From positions 124,001 to 188,000 of the forward strand of contig CALWLS010000002.1 of the NCBI GenBank assembly GCA_944381575.1: a stretch of 64,000 nt of DNA, read 5' to 3'. Every line of letters starts with the position of its first letter. Positions within the stretch are counted from its first letter, which is position 1. The position numbers were made by a program, and so were the translations under genes. This document shows positions 43,956-52,059 of the stretch, piece after piece. The notes beneath the pieces are model-generated. The model was given only the letters and a program-made list of their open reading frames with translations. It searched no databases and was not told where the DNA came from. The stretch is from an uncultured Lachnospiraceae bacterium (GTDB taxonomy: Bacteria > Bacillota > Clostridia > Lachnospirales > Lachnospiraceae).

Positions 43956-45077
43956 TCACGCCATGCTTATATGGTCGCCTCTTGTCTGCTCCACATGGCA
44001 TCCCACGCTTTCAACGCGCCTTACAAGGCCTTCCCTGTGTTCCGCAGCCTCGTCTCCCGTACAGAGCTTGCCGTCATATAGAAGGTATTTGCCCCGCACG
44101 TCTGAAGGCGAGAGGTTAGGCATTATGACATTGGCTCCGGCTAAAAGCCCTTTTTCCCTGCCGTGCTCATCTATGGTGCCAAGGGCTGTAGTTGCCGGAA
44201 GCAGCACCTCCGGGAACATAAGCCTCAATATACCAAGCATGTGCAGGGTGCTTTTTAAGCTTCCCTGAGGCTCATAGGCAAAACAGGTATCCTTATGGGG
44301 TATGAAGGGCCCCACGCCTATCATATGCGGTCCAAGCTCCTGCATGAATCTCAGATCCTTTAATATATGCTCCGGCCTCTGGCCCGGCGATTCCACCATG
44401 AATCCTGCTCCCACCTGATAGCCTATGCTTTTTAAGGTATAGAGACAGTTCTGCCTGTGCTCCATGCTCAAGGTATCCGGATGCAGAAAATGATAATGCT
44501 TAAGGTCTGAGGTCTCCTCCCTGAGGAGATACCTGTCTGCTCCTGCGTCAAAATAGGCCTGATAACTTTCCCTCTCCTTTTCTCCTATGGAAAGCGTAAC
44601 GGCGCAGTCAGGATGTGAGGATTTTATCAGTGAAATGATGCCGCATATCATTTCATCGGTATAGTAGGGATCCTCCCCTCCCTGCAGCACAAAGGTCCTG
44701 AAACCAAGCTCATATCCCTTATTGCAGCAGGACAGTATCTCATCAATATTAAGGCGGTATCTCTCGGCTCTTATATTTCCCTTATTGATCCCACAGTAGC
44801 GGCAGCCATTTTTGCAGTAATTTGTAAACTCAATAAGACCTCTGAGATAGACGGCTTTACCGTAGACCTTTTCCACGGTCTCCCTTGCTTTTAGGTACAG
44901 GTGTCTCTCCTCATTCTCAGTCCAGGGCTCTATCCTTCCCGGGATATCAAGTGAACCCTCCTCCCCGGGCATGCGATTTACAAAGCTGCAGGCAGGATAT
45001 ATCAGCCTTAAGAATTCCTCATCCGTAAGGTCTCTGTTTTTTGCGAGCTTATTTATAATATTTATTCTTGAAGCCAT
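43956..45077 (-). CDS. hydE: Radical SAM maturase HydE
   Basis: 373 residues. HydE is one of the three maturases of the [FeFe]-hydrogenase H-cluster and works on the Fe-CO/CN synthon to form the dithiolate-bridged site. The radical SAM motif CKNGCRYC (CxxxCxxC) lies near residue 92 and the SAM/core segments FVLQGGEDPYYTD and SIGEKERESYQAYFDAGADR follow. The extra cysteines that bind a second cluster in some HydE are mostly absent (only one Cys in GKLCTGDE), as in other functional variants. It is the last gene of the operon. Confidence 0.92.
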   Translation of the reverse strand: MASRINIINKLAKNRDLTDEEFLRLIYPACSFVNRMPGEEGSLDIPGRIEPWTENEERHLYLKARETVEKVYGKAVYLRGLIEFTNYCKNGCRYCGINKGNIRAERYRLNIDEILSCCNKGYELGFRTFVLQGGEDPYYTDEMICGIISLIKSSHPDCAVTLSIGEKERESYQAYFDAGADRYLLREETSDLKHYHFLHPDTLSMEHRQNCLYTLKSIGYQVGAGFMVESPGQRPEHILKDLRFMQELGPHMIGVGPFIPHKDTCFAYEPQGSLKSTLHMLGILRLMFPEVLLPATTALGTIDEHGREKGLLAGANVIMPNLSPSDVRGKYLLYDGKLCTGDEAAEHREGLVRRVESVGCHVEQTRGDHISMA

Positions 45078-45155
45078 AAGTTAAATACTTTTTTTCATTT
45101 AAAGTTTCTGCTATTTTTTCGTTCATCCCCTGCATTTCATGCTGTCTGTCCTGCT

Positions 45156-46412
45156 TCATGCTGAAAATGTCTCCCGCACCTCAGGAAGCATTGAAACAGA
45201 CCTCTCAAGTATGCCGGTAAACTGGGCTATCGCCGTACCGTAATTAGTTACCGGCACTCCCTGTGAGTACGCTCTCCTTATGCGGCTCAGCACTTCTCTT
45301 TCATTCAGCATGCATCCCCCACAGTGTATCACCAGATCGTAGCCTTTAAGATCCTCCGGAAAATCCTGGCCCGAGGCCGTGTCGATGGTCACGCGGCCTC
45401 CGGTATATTTTTCAAGCCACATCGGGATCTTGACCGTACCTATATCGTTACACTGTCTGTGGTGGGTACAGCCCTCGGCTATGAGCACGCGGTATGTCCC
45501 GTGCTGCCCGTCCGCCCTCATGGTCTCAAGATACCGGGCGCCCTTTACCGCTTCCTTAAGAAAGCCCTTATGGCGTGCCATCAGTATGGAAAATGAAGTA
45601 AGGGGTATCTCCTCCGGCACCACGGCGGATACCTCCTTAAATACCTGGCTGTCAGTTATGACGAGAGCCGGCCTTATCCCGTGAGTCTTAAGCACGTCTT
45701 CAAGCCTGTCCTCCTTTACGCATACAGGTATGGCGTCATTATCAAGAATGTCCCTTATAACCATCTGCTGAGGAAGTATTAGCCTCCCTTTAGGCGCCGC
45801 CTTATCTATCGGTATCACAAGCAGCACCATGTCCCCAGGCCTTATCAGATCCCCGCAGAGAAAGGTCCTGTCATTTTCAGGCTTAATAAGTCTCGCCAGG
45901 CGTTCCTTAAATTCATGTATGTTTGTACCGTCGAGAGCACTTACATGTATTATATTTTTTTCCCGGCCGTCTTTTAATGCGCCTGAAAATTCCGCGTCCT
46001 CTGCATCCTCCTCATGCCTGAGGTCGGCTTTGGTAAATGCTATTATATAAGGGACCTTGCGTTCATCAAAAAGACCTATAAGCTCATAGTCGCATTCCTT
46101 TAAGCCTTCTGAAGCGTCCACGGCAAGTACGGCGATATCCGTCTGGTCGAGTATTTTCCTTGTTTTCCTTACCCGAAGCTCACCCAGAGCTCCCTCGTCG
46201 TCAAAGCCCGGCGTGTCGGTTATCTCCACGGGACCCAAGGGTAAGAGCTCCATGGCCTTCTTTACCGGATCCGTCGTGGTGCCCGGCACATCGGAAACCA
46301 CGGAGAGATCCTGCCCCGTGACTGCATTTACAAGGCTTGATTTTCCTGCGTTCCTCCTGCCGAAAAATCCTATATGTACTCTTTCGCCCGAAGGCGTATC
46401 ATTCATGCTCAT
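45156..46412 (-). CDS. hydF: [FeFe]-hydrogenase maturation GTPase HydF
   Basis: 418 residues. HydF is the GTPase scaffold on which the diiron subcluster is assembled and from which it is handed to the hydrogenase. The GTPase motifs GRRNAGKSSL (P-loop), DTPGFDD (G3) and TKAD (G4) are complete. The C-terminal cluster-binding motif is present as GCTHHRQ (CxH) near residue 317 and HCGGC near 370, matching the family CxH...HCxxC pattern. It lies between the 442-residue nitrogenase-like gene and hydE in one operon. Confidence 0.93.
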   Translation of the reverse strand: MSMNDTPSGERVHIGFFGRRNAGKSSLVNAVTGQDLSVVSDVPGTTTDPVKKAMELLPLGPVEITDTPGFDDEGALGELRVRKTRKILDQTDIAVLAVDASEGLKECDYELIGLFDERKVPYIIAFTKADLRHEEDAEDAEFSGALKDGREKNIIHVSALDGTNIHEFKERLARLIKPENDRTFLCGDLIRPGDMVLLVIPIDKAAPKGRLILPQQMVIRDILDNDAIPVCVKEDRLEDVLKTHGIRPALVITDSQVFKEVSAVVPEEIPLTSFSILMARHKGFLKEAVKGARYLETMRADGQHGTYRVLIAEGCTHHRQCNDIGTVKIPMWLEKYTGGRVTIDTASGQDFPEDLKGYDLVIHCGGCMLNEREVLSRIRRAYSQGVPVTNYGTAIAQFTGILERSVSMLPEVRETFSA

Positions 46413-46505
46413 TTTCTATATCCTCATCCCGCCGCGGCCTAAACAGAATAATAAAGGCCGGCTTTAATACATACGGTTTATGTGAGCTCCGGCACATTGC
46501 TTACA

Positions 46506-47834
46506 TCATGTATCCAGTATAGTCACAAGATCCTTTACATCCCTGATGAAGCATCTCCCTGAAAATGCCACATGGGGAAGCCCGTGAAATACAGCAGTTT
46601 CCGGACACAGTGGCCTGTACAGCGGATCTGCTATCACATGCTTAACGCCCTTTAAAAGCTCTATACACTGCTCCTCGCCCTTAAAAGCCATGTCATTTTC
46701 AGTAAGAGCGGACTTTGAAAACTCAAGAGGACACAGCACCTTTACATTACAGCCGTATTGCAGCCTTATGGCTGCCGCAAGGGAACTCATGGTCACCGCC
46801 TCGCCTATGATTGCCACATCTATCTCGCGGGCCGGATCGGCTTTGTCGGCTGGACCCGGCTCTAACTTTCCTGCATCGCCGGCTTTTCTCCTGTGCCCTG
46901 CAGAGTTTTTGGCATAGCCTGTACTGCAGGTTCCTGCTGCCGCCGCCCTTTTTATATCCTCTGAAAGCACTTCCGCAAACTTTCCTGTCGGAACCCCGAG
47001 TACATACGGTGTGCCAAACTCCTCATAGAGATATTTCGCAAGGGGGATACCCATGGCCGAGACCACCAAATTAACATCAGCGTTAAGATCAGGCAGCAGT
47101 ATCCCGTCAATATCAACGCCGTTTTTTATATCTCCGCTTCCAAAGGCAAAACTTGTTGAAATGTCAATATCTCTGTTGACAAATGCCTGTTTTATCGAGG
47201 TTATCGTGCGAAAATCACCAAAATCCAGTGGGGACGCCCCTAAAATGTTGATAACCCGCCTGTTATTTTTGTCTGATTTATCAGAACTTTGTTGATAAAT
47301 TTTGTCGTGTTCCGACAAACTTTGGTCACAAATTGCACTTTTTATGTTCCTGATATCATTAAGCCCGTACTTTTTTTGAAGTATCTTCAGCATACAGCTT
47401 ACATACTCCTTAAGGGCCGCTCCGCCTCCGGCAATGTAGTCATGCATGGAATTGGTGTGTACGGCAAAGGCCGGTATCCCCGTCTTTTTTTCTATCATTG
47501 AGGCTATGGCGTTATAATCCGTGCCGTTAAGATAGGGTATCGGAGAACCGCATATGGTTATAAATGCGGGCTTAAGCCTTTCAGCCGCATCAGAGACATC
47601 CTCCACGACCTTTTTATCATTTCCCATGATGGCGTCTATCTCCGTAAGTCCGGTGATATATATGAGGCTGTCCTTATCGTACCAGCGTGTCTCGTCATGA
47701 GTATTATAGGTCGAATTGCAGCCGGAGGGATCATGCATCACTATCATGCCCCCAAGCTCAAAAAGGGCCGAGCATACTCCTGAGGCATCCGCGGTATAGC
47801 ACGGAGTTACTATATATGAATTTTCTATACGCAA
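46506..47834 (-). CDS. Nitrogenase component 1-like protein, type B (442 residues)
   Basis: A NifD/NifK/NifE/NifN superfamily member. Three cysteines match the P-cluster/[4Fe-4S] ligand layout: C12 (TPCYTADASG), C39 (HDPSGC) and C95 (TICGSPIP). The 27- and 56-residue spacings are close to those of NifD and NifK. Downstream blocks NILGASPLDFGDF and LPHVAFSGRC recur in the second half of the 885-residue fusion protein, so the two are paralogues. A low-complexity insert (about residues 310-340) contains SAGHRRKAGDAGKLEPGPAD. Starts at TTG 47834, overlapping the previous gene by 10 nt with a G-rich ribosome site. Not NifDK proper; role inferred as a scaffold or reductase subunit. Confidence 0.85.
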   Translation of the reverse strand: MRIENSYIVTPCYTADASGVCSALFELGGMIVMHDPSGCNSTYNTHDETRWYDKDSLIYITGLTEIDAIMGNDKKVVEDVSDAAERLKPAFITICGSPIPYLNGTDYNAIASMIEKKTGIPAFAVHTNSMHDYIAGGGAALKEYVSCMLKILQKKYGLNDIRNIKSAICDQSLSEHDKIYQQSSDKSDKNNRRVINILGASPLDFGDFRTITSIKQAFVNRDIDISTSFAFGSGDIKNGVDIDGILLPDLNADVNLVVSAMGIPLAKYLYEEFGTPYVLGVPTGKFAEVLSEDIKRAAAAGTCSTGYAKNSAGHRRKAGDAGKLEPGPADKADPAREIDVAIIGEAVTMSSLAAAIRLQYGCNVKVLCPLEFSKSALTENDMAFKGEEQCIELLKGVKHVIADPLYRPLCPETAVFHGLPHVAFSGRCFIRDVKDLVTILDT

Positions 47835-49324
47835 CTTTCACACCCCCATGCTTTTCTGACAATGATATCTTCTACGTCCTTTTCCGTCTTAAAGGCCTCC
47901 TCCATAAGTCCGCACAGCCTTATGATCCCGTCAAAGCCGAAAAGGCCTATGCCGTATACTCCGTTCACGAAATGCTTTGTACCTGTAAACCATGCGGCCT
48001 TCTGTCCGATGGCGATGGCTCCGGGCGCATTTCCATGGGAGACCCTGCCCTCCGGATGAACGATGGAATATATGTTCAGTTCCGGAAATTCCTTCCTTAA
48101 GGATGTATATGCAGCCTCCTCTTCAGGGTTGAAGGTTTCCGTATATACGCCTGTTACCTTAAATCCATGTGTGAGAAGGAGCGCCGCAAGCTCCAGAGGT
48201 CTTGGATGGAATGAAGAATCTATGCGTATCTCGGTATCCCCCACTGTCCTCAGGGCTTGCTTAAGGGCCCTGCCGCAGTCCTCCCTTAAGCTTTCTATCT
48301 CACGATCCATAAGCTCATGAAGCTCTGTATGCTCTCCATTATTTTTCCATGCAGACCCCATGCAGTTTTCATCTATCAGATCCGCAAGCTCATGCCACTG
48401 CCGCTCTATTGTATCCATATCAAAGGCCGCCGGCATGTAAAATGCGGCCCTGCCAAGACGGCCGCCCAGTCTTTCGAGAGCCATTTTTGCCGCAGGCTGG
48501 ACAGCCATAAGCATGGCGCTTTTCCCTATGTCAAGGAATTCCTCATATGTAATTAATGTCGCCATTTCCTTAAATGTAATGGCGTTCATCTGCGGCCTTA
48601 AGCCCCTGCCGTCTTCTATCGCCTTAAAGTAGCTCTCAGGCAGATTTTTAAGTACAGGATTTACCGTCCGGCTTAAAACATTTGCCGCGGGACTTCCGGA
48701 AACAATTTCTATGATCTTATAAATGTCGCAGGTCTTATAGAGCGGAAGCTCGCTGCCTATAAGGCTGATGAGCGTGCTGTCCTGCTTTACGGGCTCTATC
48801 AGATCGTACATTGCCGCCCTGAGCTTTATATCCGGCGCCGGCTTTGCCTTCTGCAGTATGCAGTCCATAAAGCATCTTACAAAACGGATGTCCGGATATC
48901 TTTTTTCGAGCTCGCCGTAGATATGATCAAGGTTTGCTCCAAGATAGTGATGTACGCACACAGTAAACAGCAGTACCGCCGGAGGCATTTTCCCCGCCTC
49001 CTTAAGCCTGTCAAGACAGCGTGAAACTCCCTCTATGGTGACATCATCTATATCGGACATGGTCATGTCCTCTTCATCTAAGAGCACAAAGGAAAACCTG
49101 TCCTCAGTGTTCATTTCGGCGGCAGTCAGGACCACTCCCCTCATGCACCCGTCAGCGCAGACAAATATCTCCCTTGTCTCCGGGATCAGCATGCCTATAT
49201 GTACTATATTCCAGGTCCCGTGGGCCGGTGAATTAAATTCCAGTCCCGGATAAAAGGGCTTTGGAAATGCCGCATCGCCTATATTAACGCAGCCTTCCCT
49301 CGTCCCCGGTTTAACTTTCTCCAT
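47825..49324 (-). CDS. Nitrogenase component 1-like protein, type A (499 residues)
   Basis: A second component-1 superfamily protein. It resembles the N-terminal half of the 885-residue fusion: FNSPAHGTWNIVHIG, IFVCADGCMRG and FTVCVHHYLGANLD align with SFNSPGAEGFG, LVVSPGCCGR and ICITCVDALLGTD there. Cluster-ligand candidates are C56/C60 in VCADGC and the Cys of FTVC near residue 122; the usual first ligand is not evident. The stop overlaps the type B start by 10 nt, so A and B are probably made in equal amounts as a heterodimeric partner pair. Confidence 0.83.
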   Translation of the reverse strand: MEKVKPGTREGCVNIGDAAFPKPFYPGLEFNSPAHGTWNIVHIGMLIPETREIFVCADGCMRGVVLTAAEMNTEDRFSFVLLDEEDMTMSDIDDVTIEGVSRCLDRLKEAGKMPPAVLLFTVCVHHYLGANLDHIYGELEKRYPDIRFVRCFMDCILQKAKPAPDIKLRAAMYDLIEPVKQDSTLISLIGSELPLYKTCDIYKIIEIVSGSPAANVLSRTVNPVLKNLPESYFKAIEDGRGLRPQMNAITFKEMATLITYEEFLDIGKSAMLMAVQPAAKMALERLGGRLGRAAFYMPAAFDMDTIERQWHELADLIDENCMGSAWKNNGEHTELHELMDREIESLREDCGRALKQALRTVGDTEIRIDSSFHPRPLELAALLLTHGFKVTGVYTETFNPEEEAAYTSLRKEFPELNIYSIVHPEGRVSHGNAPGAIAIGQKAAWFTGTKHFVNGVYGIGLFGFDGIIRLCGLMEEAFKTEKDVEDIIVRKAWGCESCV

Positions 49325-49389
49325 ATCTAAAATACCGTATAAACTTAAACTTTACCTTGCCCGCCGGTCTAATACAGCCTGACAAAACT

Positions 49390-49650
49390 TCAGCTTATTA
49401 CATTTGAATAGGCGATCTTTACGGACACTCCCTGAAGCCTTCCTATCTTCCCGCCCAGACTGCTTATCACATCCTGGGGAGCGTCGATGGCTATGGTTAT
49501 GATATTTATATTCTTTTCCCTGTAGGGGATGCCCATTCTGCCAATGATGTATTCCCCGGCCTCATGCAGCAGCTCGTTGATCTTTTCCGAGCAGCTGCTG
49601 TCCTCTGCGATTATGGCTATGACCGCAACTCTCTGTCCTTCCGGTGACAT
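49390..49650 (-). CDS. TM1266-family [FeFe]-hydrogenase system protein
   Basis: 86 residues with an ACT-like fold pattern: VAVIAIIAEDSSCSEKINEL, EYIIGRMGIPYREKNINIIT and GGKIGRLQGVSVKIAYSNV. The family (TM1266 / TIGR03959) is known as a putative regulator that travels with hydE, hydF and hydG. I use ATG 49650 because AAAGGAGG sits 5 nt upstream and the protein then has family length; an ATG 15 codons earlier is possible. Confidence 0.88.
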   Translation of the reverse strand: MSPEGQRVAVIAIIAEDSSCSEKINELLHEAGEYIIGRMGIPYREKNINIITIAIDAPQDVISSLGGKIGRLQGVSVKIAYSNVIS

Positions 49651-49714
49651 CCATGCCTCCTTTATACTCACTTCCTGCCTGTCCGCGACGTGCATTTTTC
49701 AGATCCCTGATATA

Positions 49715-50734
49715 TCAGCAGATACGTGGAAGCAGCTCTCCTCCCGGCTGTGAAAGTATGGTCTCGCTGCCTATCTCGGTCTCCATTATCACCCTGCCCG
49801 GATGATCCTCAGTGACCCTTCCTATGACTGCGGCATTTCCTGAGTAAGGCATGCTCCTTAAGACTCCAAGTATCTTTTCCGATTCGCTTTCCGGCGCGAT
49901 TATCACCAATCTTCCCTCACAGGCAAGATATAAAGGCTCCAGTCCCAGCATTCCGCAGACTCCCTTTACCTTTGGATCCACCGGAATGTCCGTCGCCTTT
50001 ATATGTATGCCAACATTGCTCTGTCCCGTTATCTCATAGAGCACCGTTCCGACTCCGCCCCTTGTGGCATCGCGTATTACGTGTATATCCTTTGAGACCT
50101 CAAGCATGGCCTTTACCGTATTCCAGAGCGGAGCGCAGTCGCTGGTTACATCGGCCTCTATGCCGAAATCCTCCCTCTGAAGCATTATGGTGCAGCCGTG
50201 TCTTCCCACATCTCCGCTTACTATGACCACATCCCCCGGCTTTGCAAGGGCTCCCGAGGTATTTACACCCTCAAGGATCCTTCCGACTCCGGTGGTGGTT
50301 ATGAATACTCCGTCCACCTGTCCCCTTCCGGCAACCTTGGTATCTCCGGAAACTATCTTCACTCCGGCCTCCTTAGCCGTAAGCTCCATTGCGGAGGCTA
50401 TCTCCTCAAGCTTATCCATCGGAAAGCCCTCCTCGATAACGAAGGCGCAGGAAAGGTATAACGGCTCGGCCCCCATGCAGGCAAGATCGTTTACCGTCCC
50501 GCATATGGAGAGCTTGCCTATATTTCCTCCCGGAAAGAACTGAGGCGAAACTATAAATCCATCCGTAGTCATGGCTATGCGCCCCTTCGGTGCCTCAAGG
50601 ACCGCGGCGTCGTCCGCGGTAAAATACGGATTGGTAAAATGCGCCTTAAAAACCGAATCTATAAGCTCCGAGGTCTGGCGTCCTCCTGCCCCGTGAGCGA
50701 GTGTCACTGTTTTGCCTAAATTTTCAATATTCAT
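49715..50734 (-). CDS. hypE: Carbamoyl dehydratase HypE
   Basis: 339 residues. HypE takes the carbamoyl group from HypF onto its C-terminal cysteine and dehydrates it with ATP to a thiocyanate, the source of the cyanide ligands in [NiFe] hydrogenases. The essential terminal motif PRIC is intact. The PurM-like segments LAHGAGGRQTSELI, GDTKVAGRGQVDGVF and DATRGGVGTVLYEI are present. Eleven nt after hypD, in an operon with no hydrogenase structural gene in this window. Confidence 0.96.
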   Translation of the reverse strand: MNIENLGKTVTLAHGAGGRQTSELIDSVFKAHFTNPYFTADDAAVLEAPKGRIAMTTDGFIVSPQFFPGGNIGKLSICGTVNDLACMGAEPLYLSCAFVIEEGFPMDKLEEIASAMELTAKEAGVKIVSGDTKVAGRGQVDGVFITTTGVGRILEGVNTSGALAKPGDVVIVSGDVGRHGCTIMLQREDFGIEADVTSDCAPLWNTVKAMLEVSKDIHVIRDATRGGVGTVLYEITGQSNVGIHIKATDIPVDPKVKGVCGMLGLEPLYLACEGRLVIIAPESESEKILGVLRSMPYSGNAAVIGRVTEDHPGRVIMETEIGSETILSQPGGELLPRIC

Positions 50735-50744
50735 AACTTTCTCC

Positions 50745-51788
50745 TTACAGCTCTCCTCCGTACTGATAGTAGGCGGAGCAGGCTCCCTCTCCTGATACCA
50801 TGCAGGCTCCGACCGGATGAGTCGGCACGCAGGCCGTGCCGAAGCACGGACAGTCTGAAGGCTTTATAAGCCCCTGCAGCACCTCTCCGCAGCGGCAGGC
50901 TTTATTTACCTTTCCGCTTATCTTTGGAAGCGCGTACTTTTTCCTTGCGTCATAGGCTGCGTATTCATCCTTAAGGCGCCTGCCCGAGCCCGGTATTATG
51001 CCGAGGCCGCGCCACTCGCAGTCGTACGCCTCCATGTACTTATTCATTATGCTCTTTGCCGCAGGGCTTCCCTCGTCTGTCACTACCCTCGGATAGGCGT
51101 TTACAAAGAACGGCTTTCCTTCCCGTACCTTGATCACTGCCGCCGCAAGAGCGGAAAGTATCTCATTTGCCGTAAATCCTGATACCACTCCGCTCACCCC
51201 TCTTTTGGCAAGCTCGATGCATTCAGAATTTCCCATTATGGCGTTTACATGACCGGGATAGAGATAAACATCGACATAATCCTTAAGCATCTCATAGGCC
51301 TTCGGCATGGTCTTATTTGCCGTAAGCAGGGAGAAGTTATCGATGCCGTCCTTTTCCGCCATGGAAACGGCTATGCAGCTTGCAGGCGTCGTTGTTTCAA
51401 AGCCCACTGATAAAAATACCACCTGCTCGTCCCTGTGGGCCGCGGCGTAGCTTTCCGCATCCATGGGGCTGTATACGATATCTATCTTTCCGCCCTGAGC
51501 CCTGGCTCCCGCAAGGCTCATTTCAGAGCCCGGTACTCTTATCAGATCCCCAAAGGTACATACGGTGCAGCCCTTTTCCAGCGCCAGCATGATTGCCTCA
51601 TCTATAAATGCCACCGGCGTAACGCATACCGGACAGCCCGGACCCGATATGAGCTCGATATTATCAGGCAGCACCTGTCTGATGCCGAGACGGAATATCT
51701 CATGGGTATGAGTGCCGCAGACCTCCATTATACGCAGCTTCGGGCCGTCGTAGCTCTTTATTATATCTATGAGTTCCTCGTTTTTCAT
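50745..51788 (-). CDS. hypD: Fe-(CN)2CO scaffold protein HypD
   Basis: 347 residues. HypD is the [4Fe-4S] protein that with HypC builds the Fe(CN)2CO unit. The catalytic CGTHTHEIFR near residue 24, GPGCPVCVTP near 51 (redox Cys pair), and the C-terminal cluster region CRCGEV plus CPCFGTACVPTHPVGACMV are all conserved. It follows hypC by 12 nt. The full set of cysteines predicts an active protein. Confidence 0.96.
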   Translation of the reverse strand: MKNEELIDIIKSYDGPKLRIMEVCGTHTHEIFRLGIRQVLPDNIELISGPGCPVCVTPVAFIDEAIMLALEKGCTVCTFGDLIRVPGSEMSLAGARAQGGKIDIVYSPMDAESYAAAHRDEQVVFLSVGFETTTPASCIAVSMAEKDGIDNFSLLTANKTMPKAYEMLKDYVDVYLYPGHVNAIMGNSECIELAKRGVSGVVSGFTANEILSALAAAVIKVREGKPFFVNAYPRVVTDEGSPAAKSIMNKYMEAYDCEWRGLGIIPGSGRRLKDEYAAYDARKKYALPKISGKVNKACRCGEVLQGLIKPSDCPCFGTACVPTHPVGACMVSGEGACSAYYQYGGEL

Positions 51789-51800
51789 ATGCCTGACCCC

Positions 51801-52025
51801 TTATCTCGCCGAAGTTTTCCTTAAATTTCCAATGAGCTCATCCGACTGCTCATCCTCATCCTCCGTTATCTTTGCTATGGCAACTCCCGCGTGTACCATA
51901 ACATAGTCCCCCGGCTCCAGTGATTCCAGCATTGCCGAAGAAACCTCTAATTTAGCGCCGTTAGAATCTATCAGCGCAGTTCCGTCCTGTACTTTAAGTA
52001 CTTTGGCCGAAAGTCCTACACACAT
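51801..52025 (-). CDS. hypC: Hydrogenase maturation chaperone HypC
   Basis: 74 residues, normal length. The N-terminal cysteine that carries the iron synthon is present as MCVGLSAKV (Cys2). The second half has GDYVMVHAGVAIAKI, the family signature. Placed between hypF and hypD. In [NiFe] systems HypC also contacts the hydrogenase large subunit; no such protein is encoded nearby, so its client here may be one of the nitrogenase-like proteins. That last point is inference. Confidence 0.94.
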   Translation of the reverse strand: MCVGLSAKVLKVQDGTALIDSNGAKLEVSSAMLESLEPGDYVMVHAGVAIAKITEDEDEQSDELIGNLRKTSAR

Positions 52026-52059
52026 GATTTTTATCCTCCCCGTTTTACTACGCTGTTTT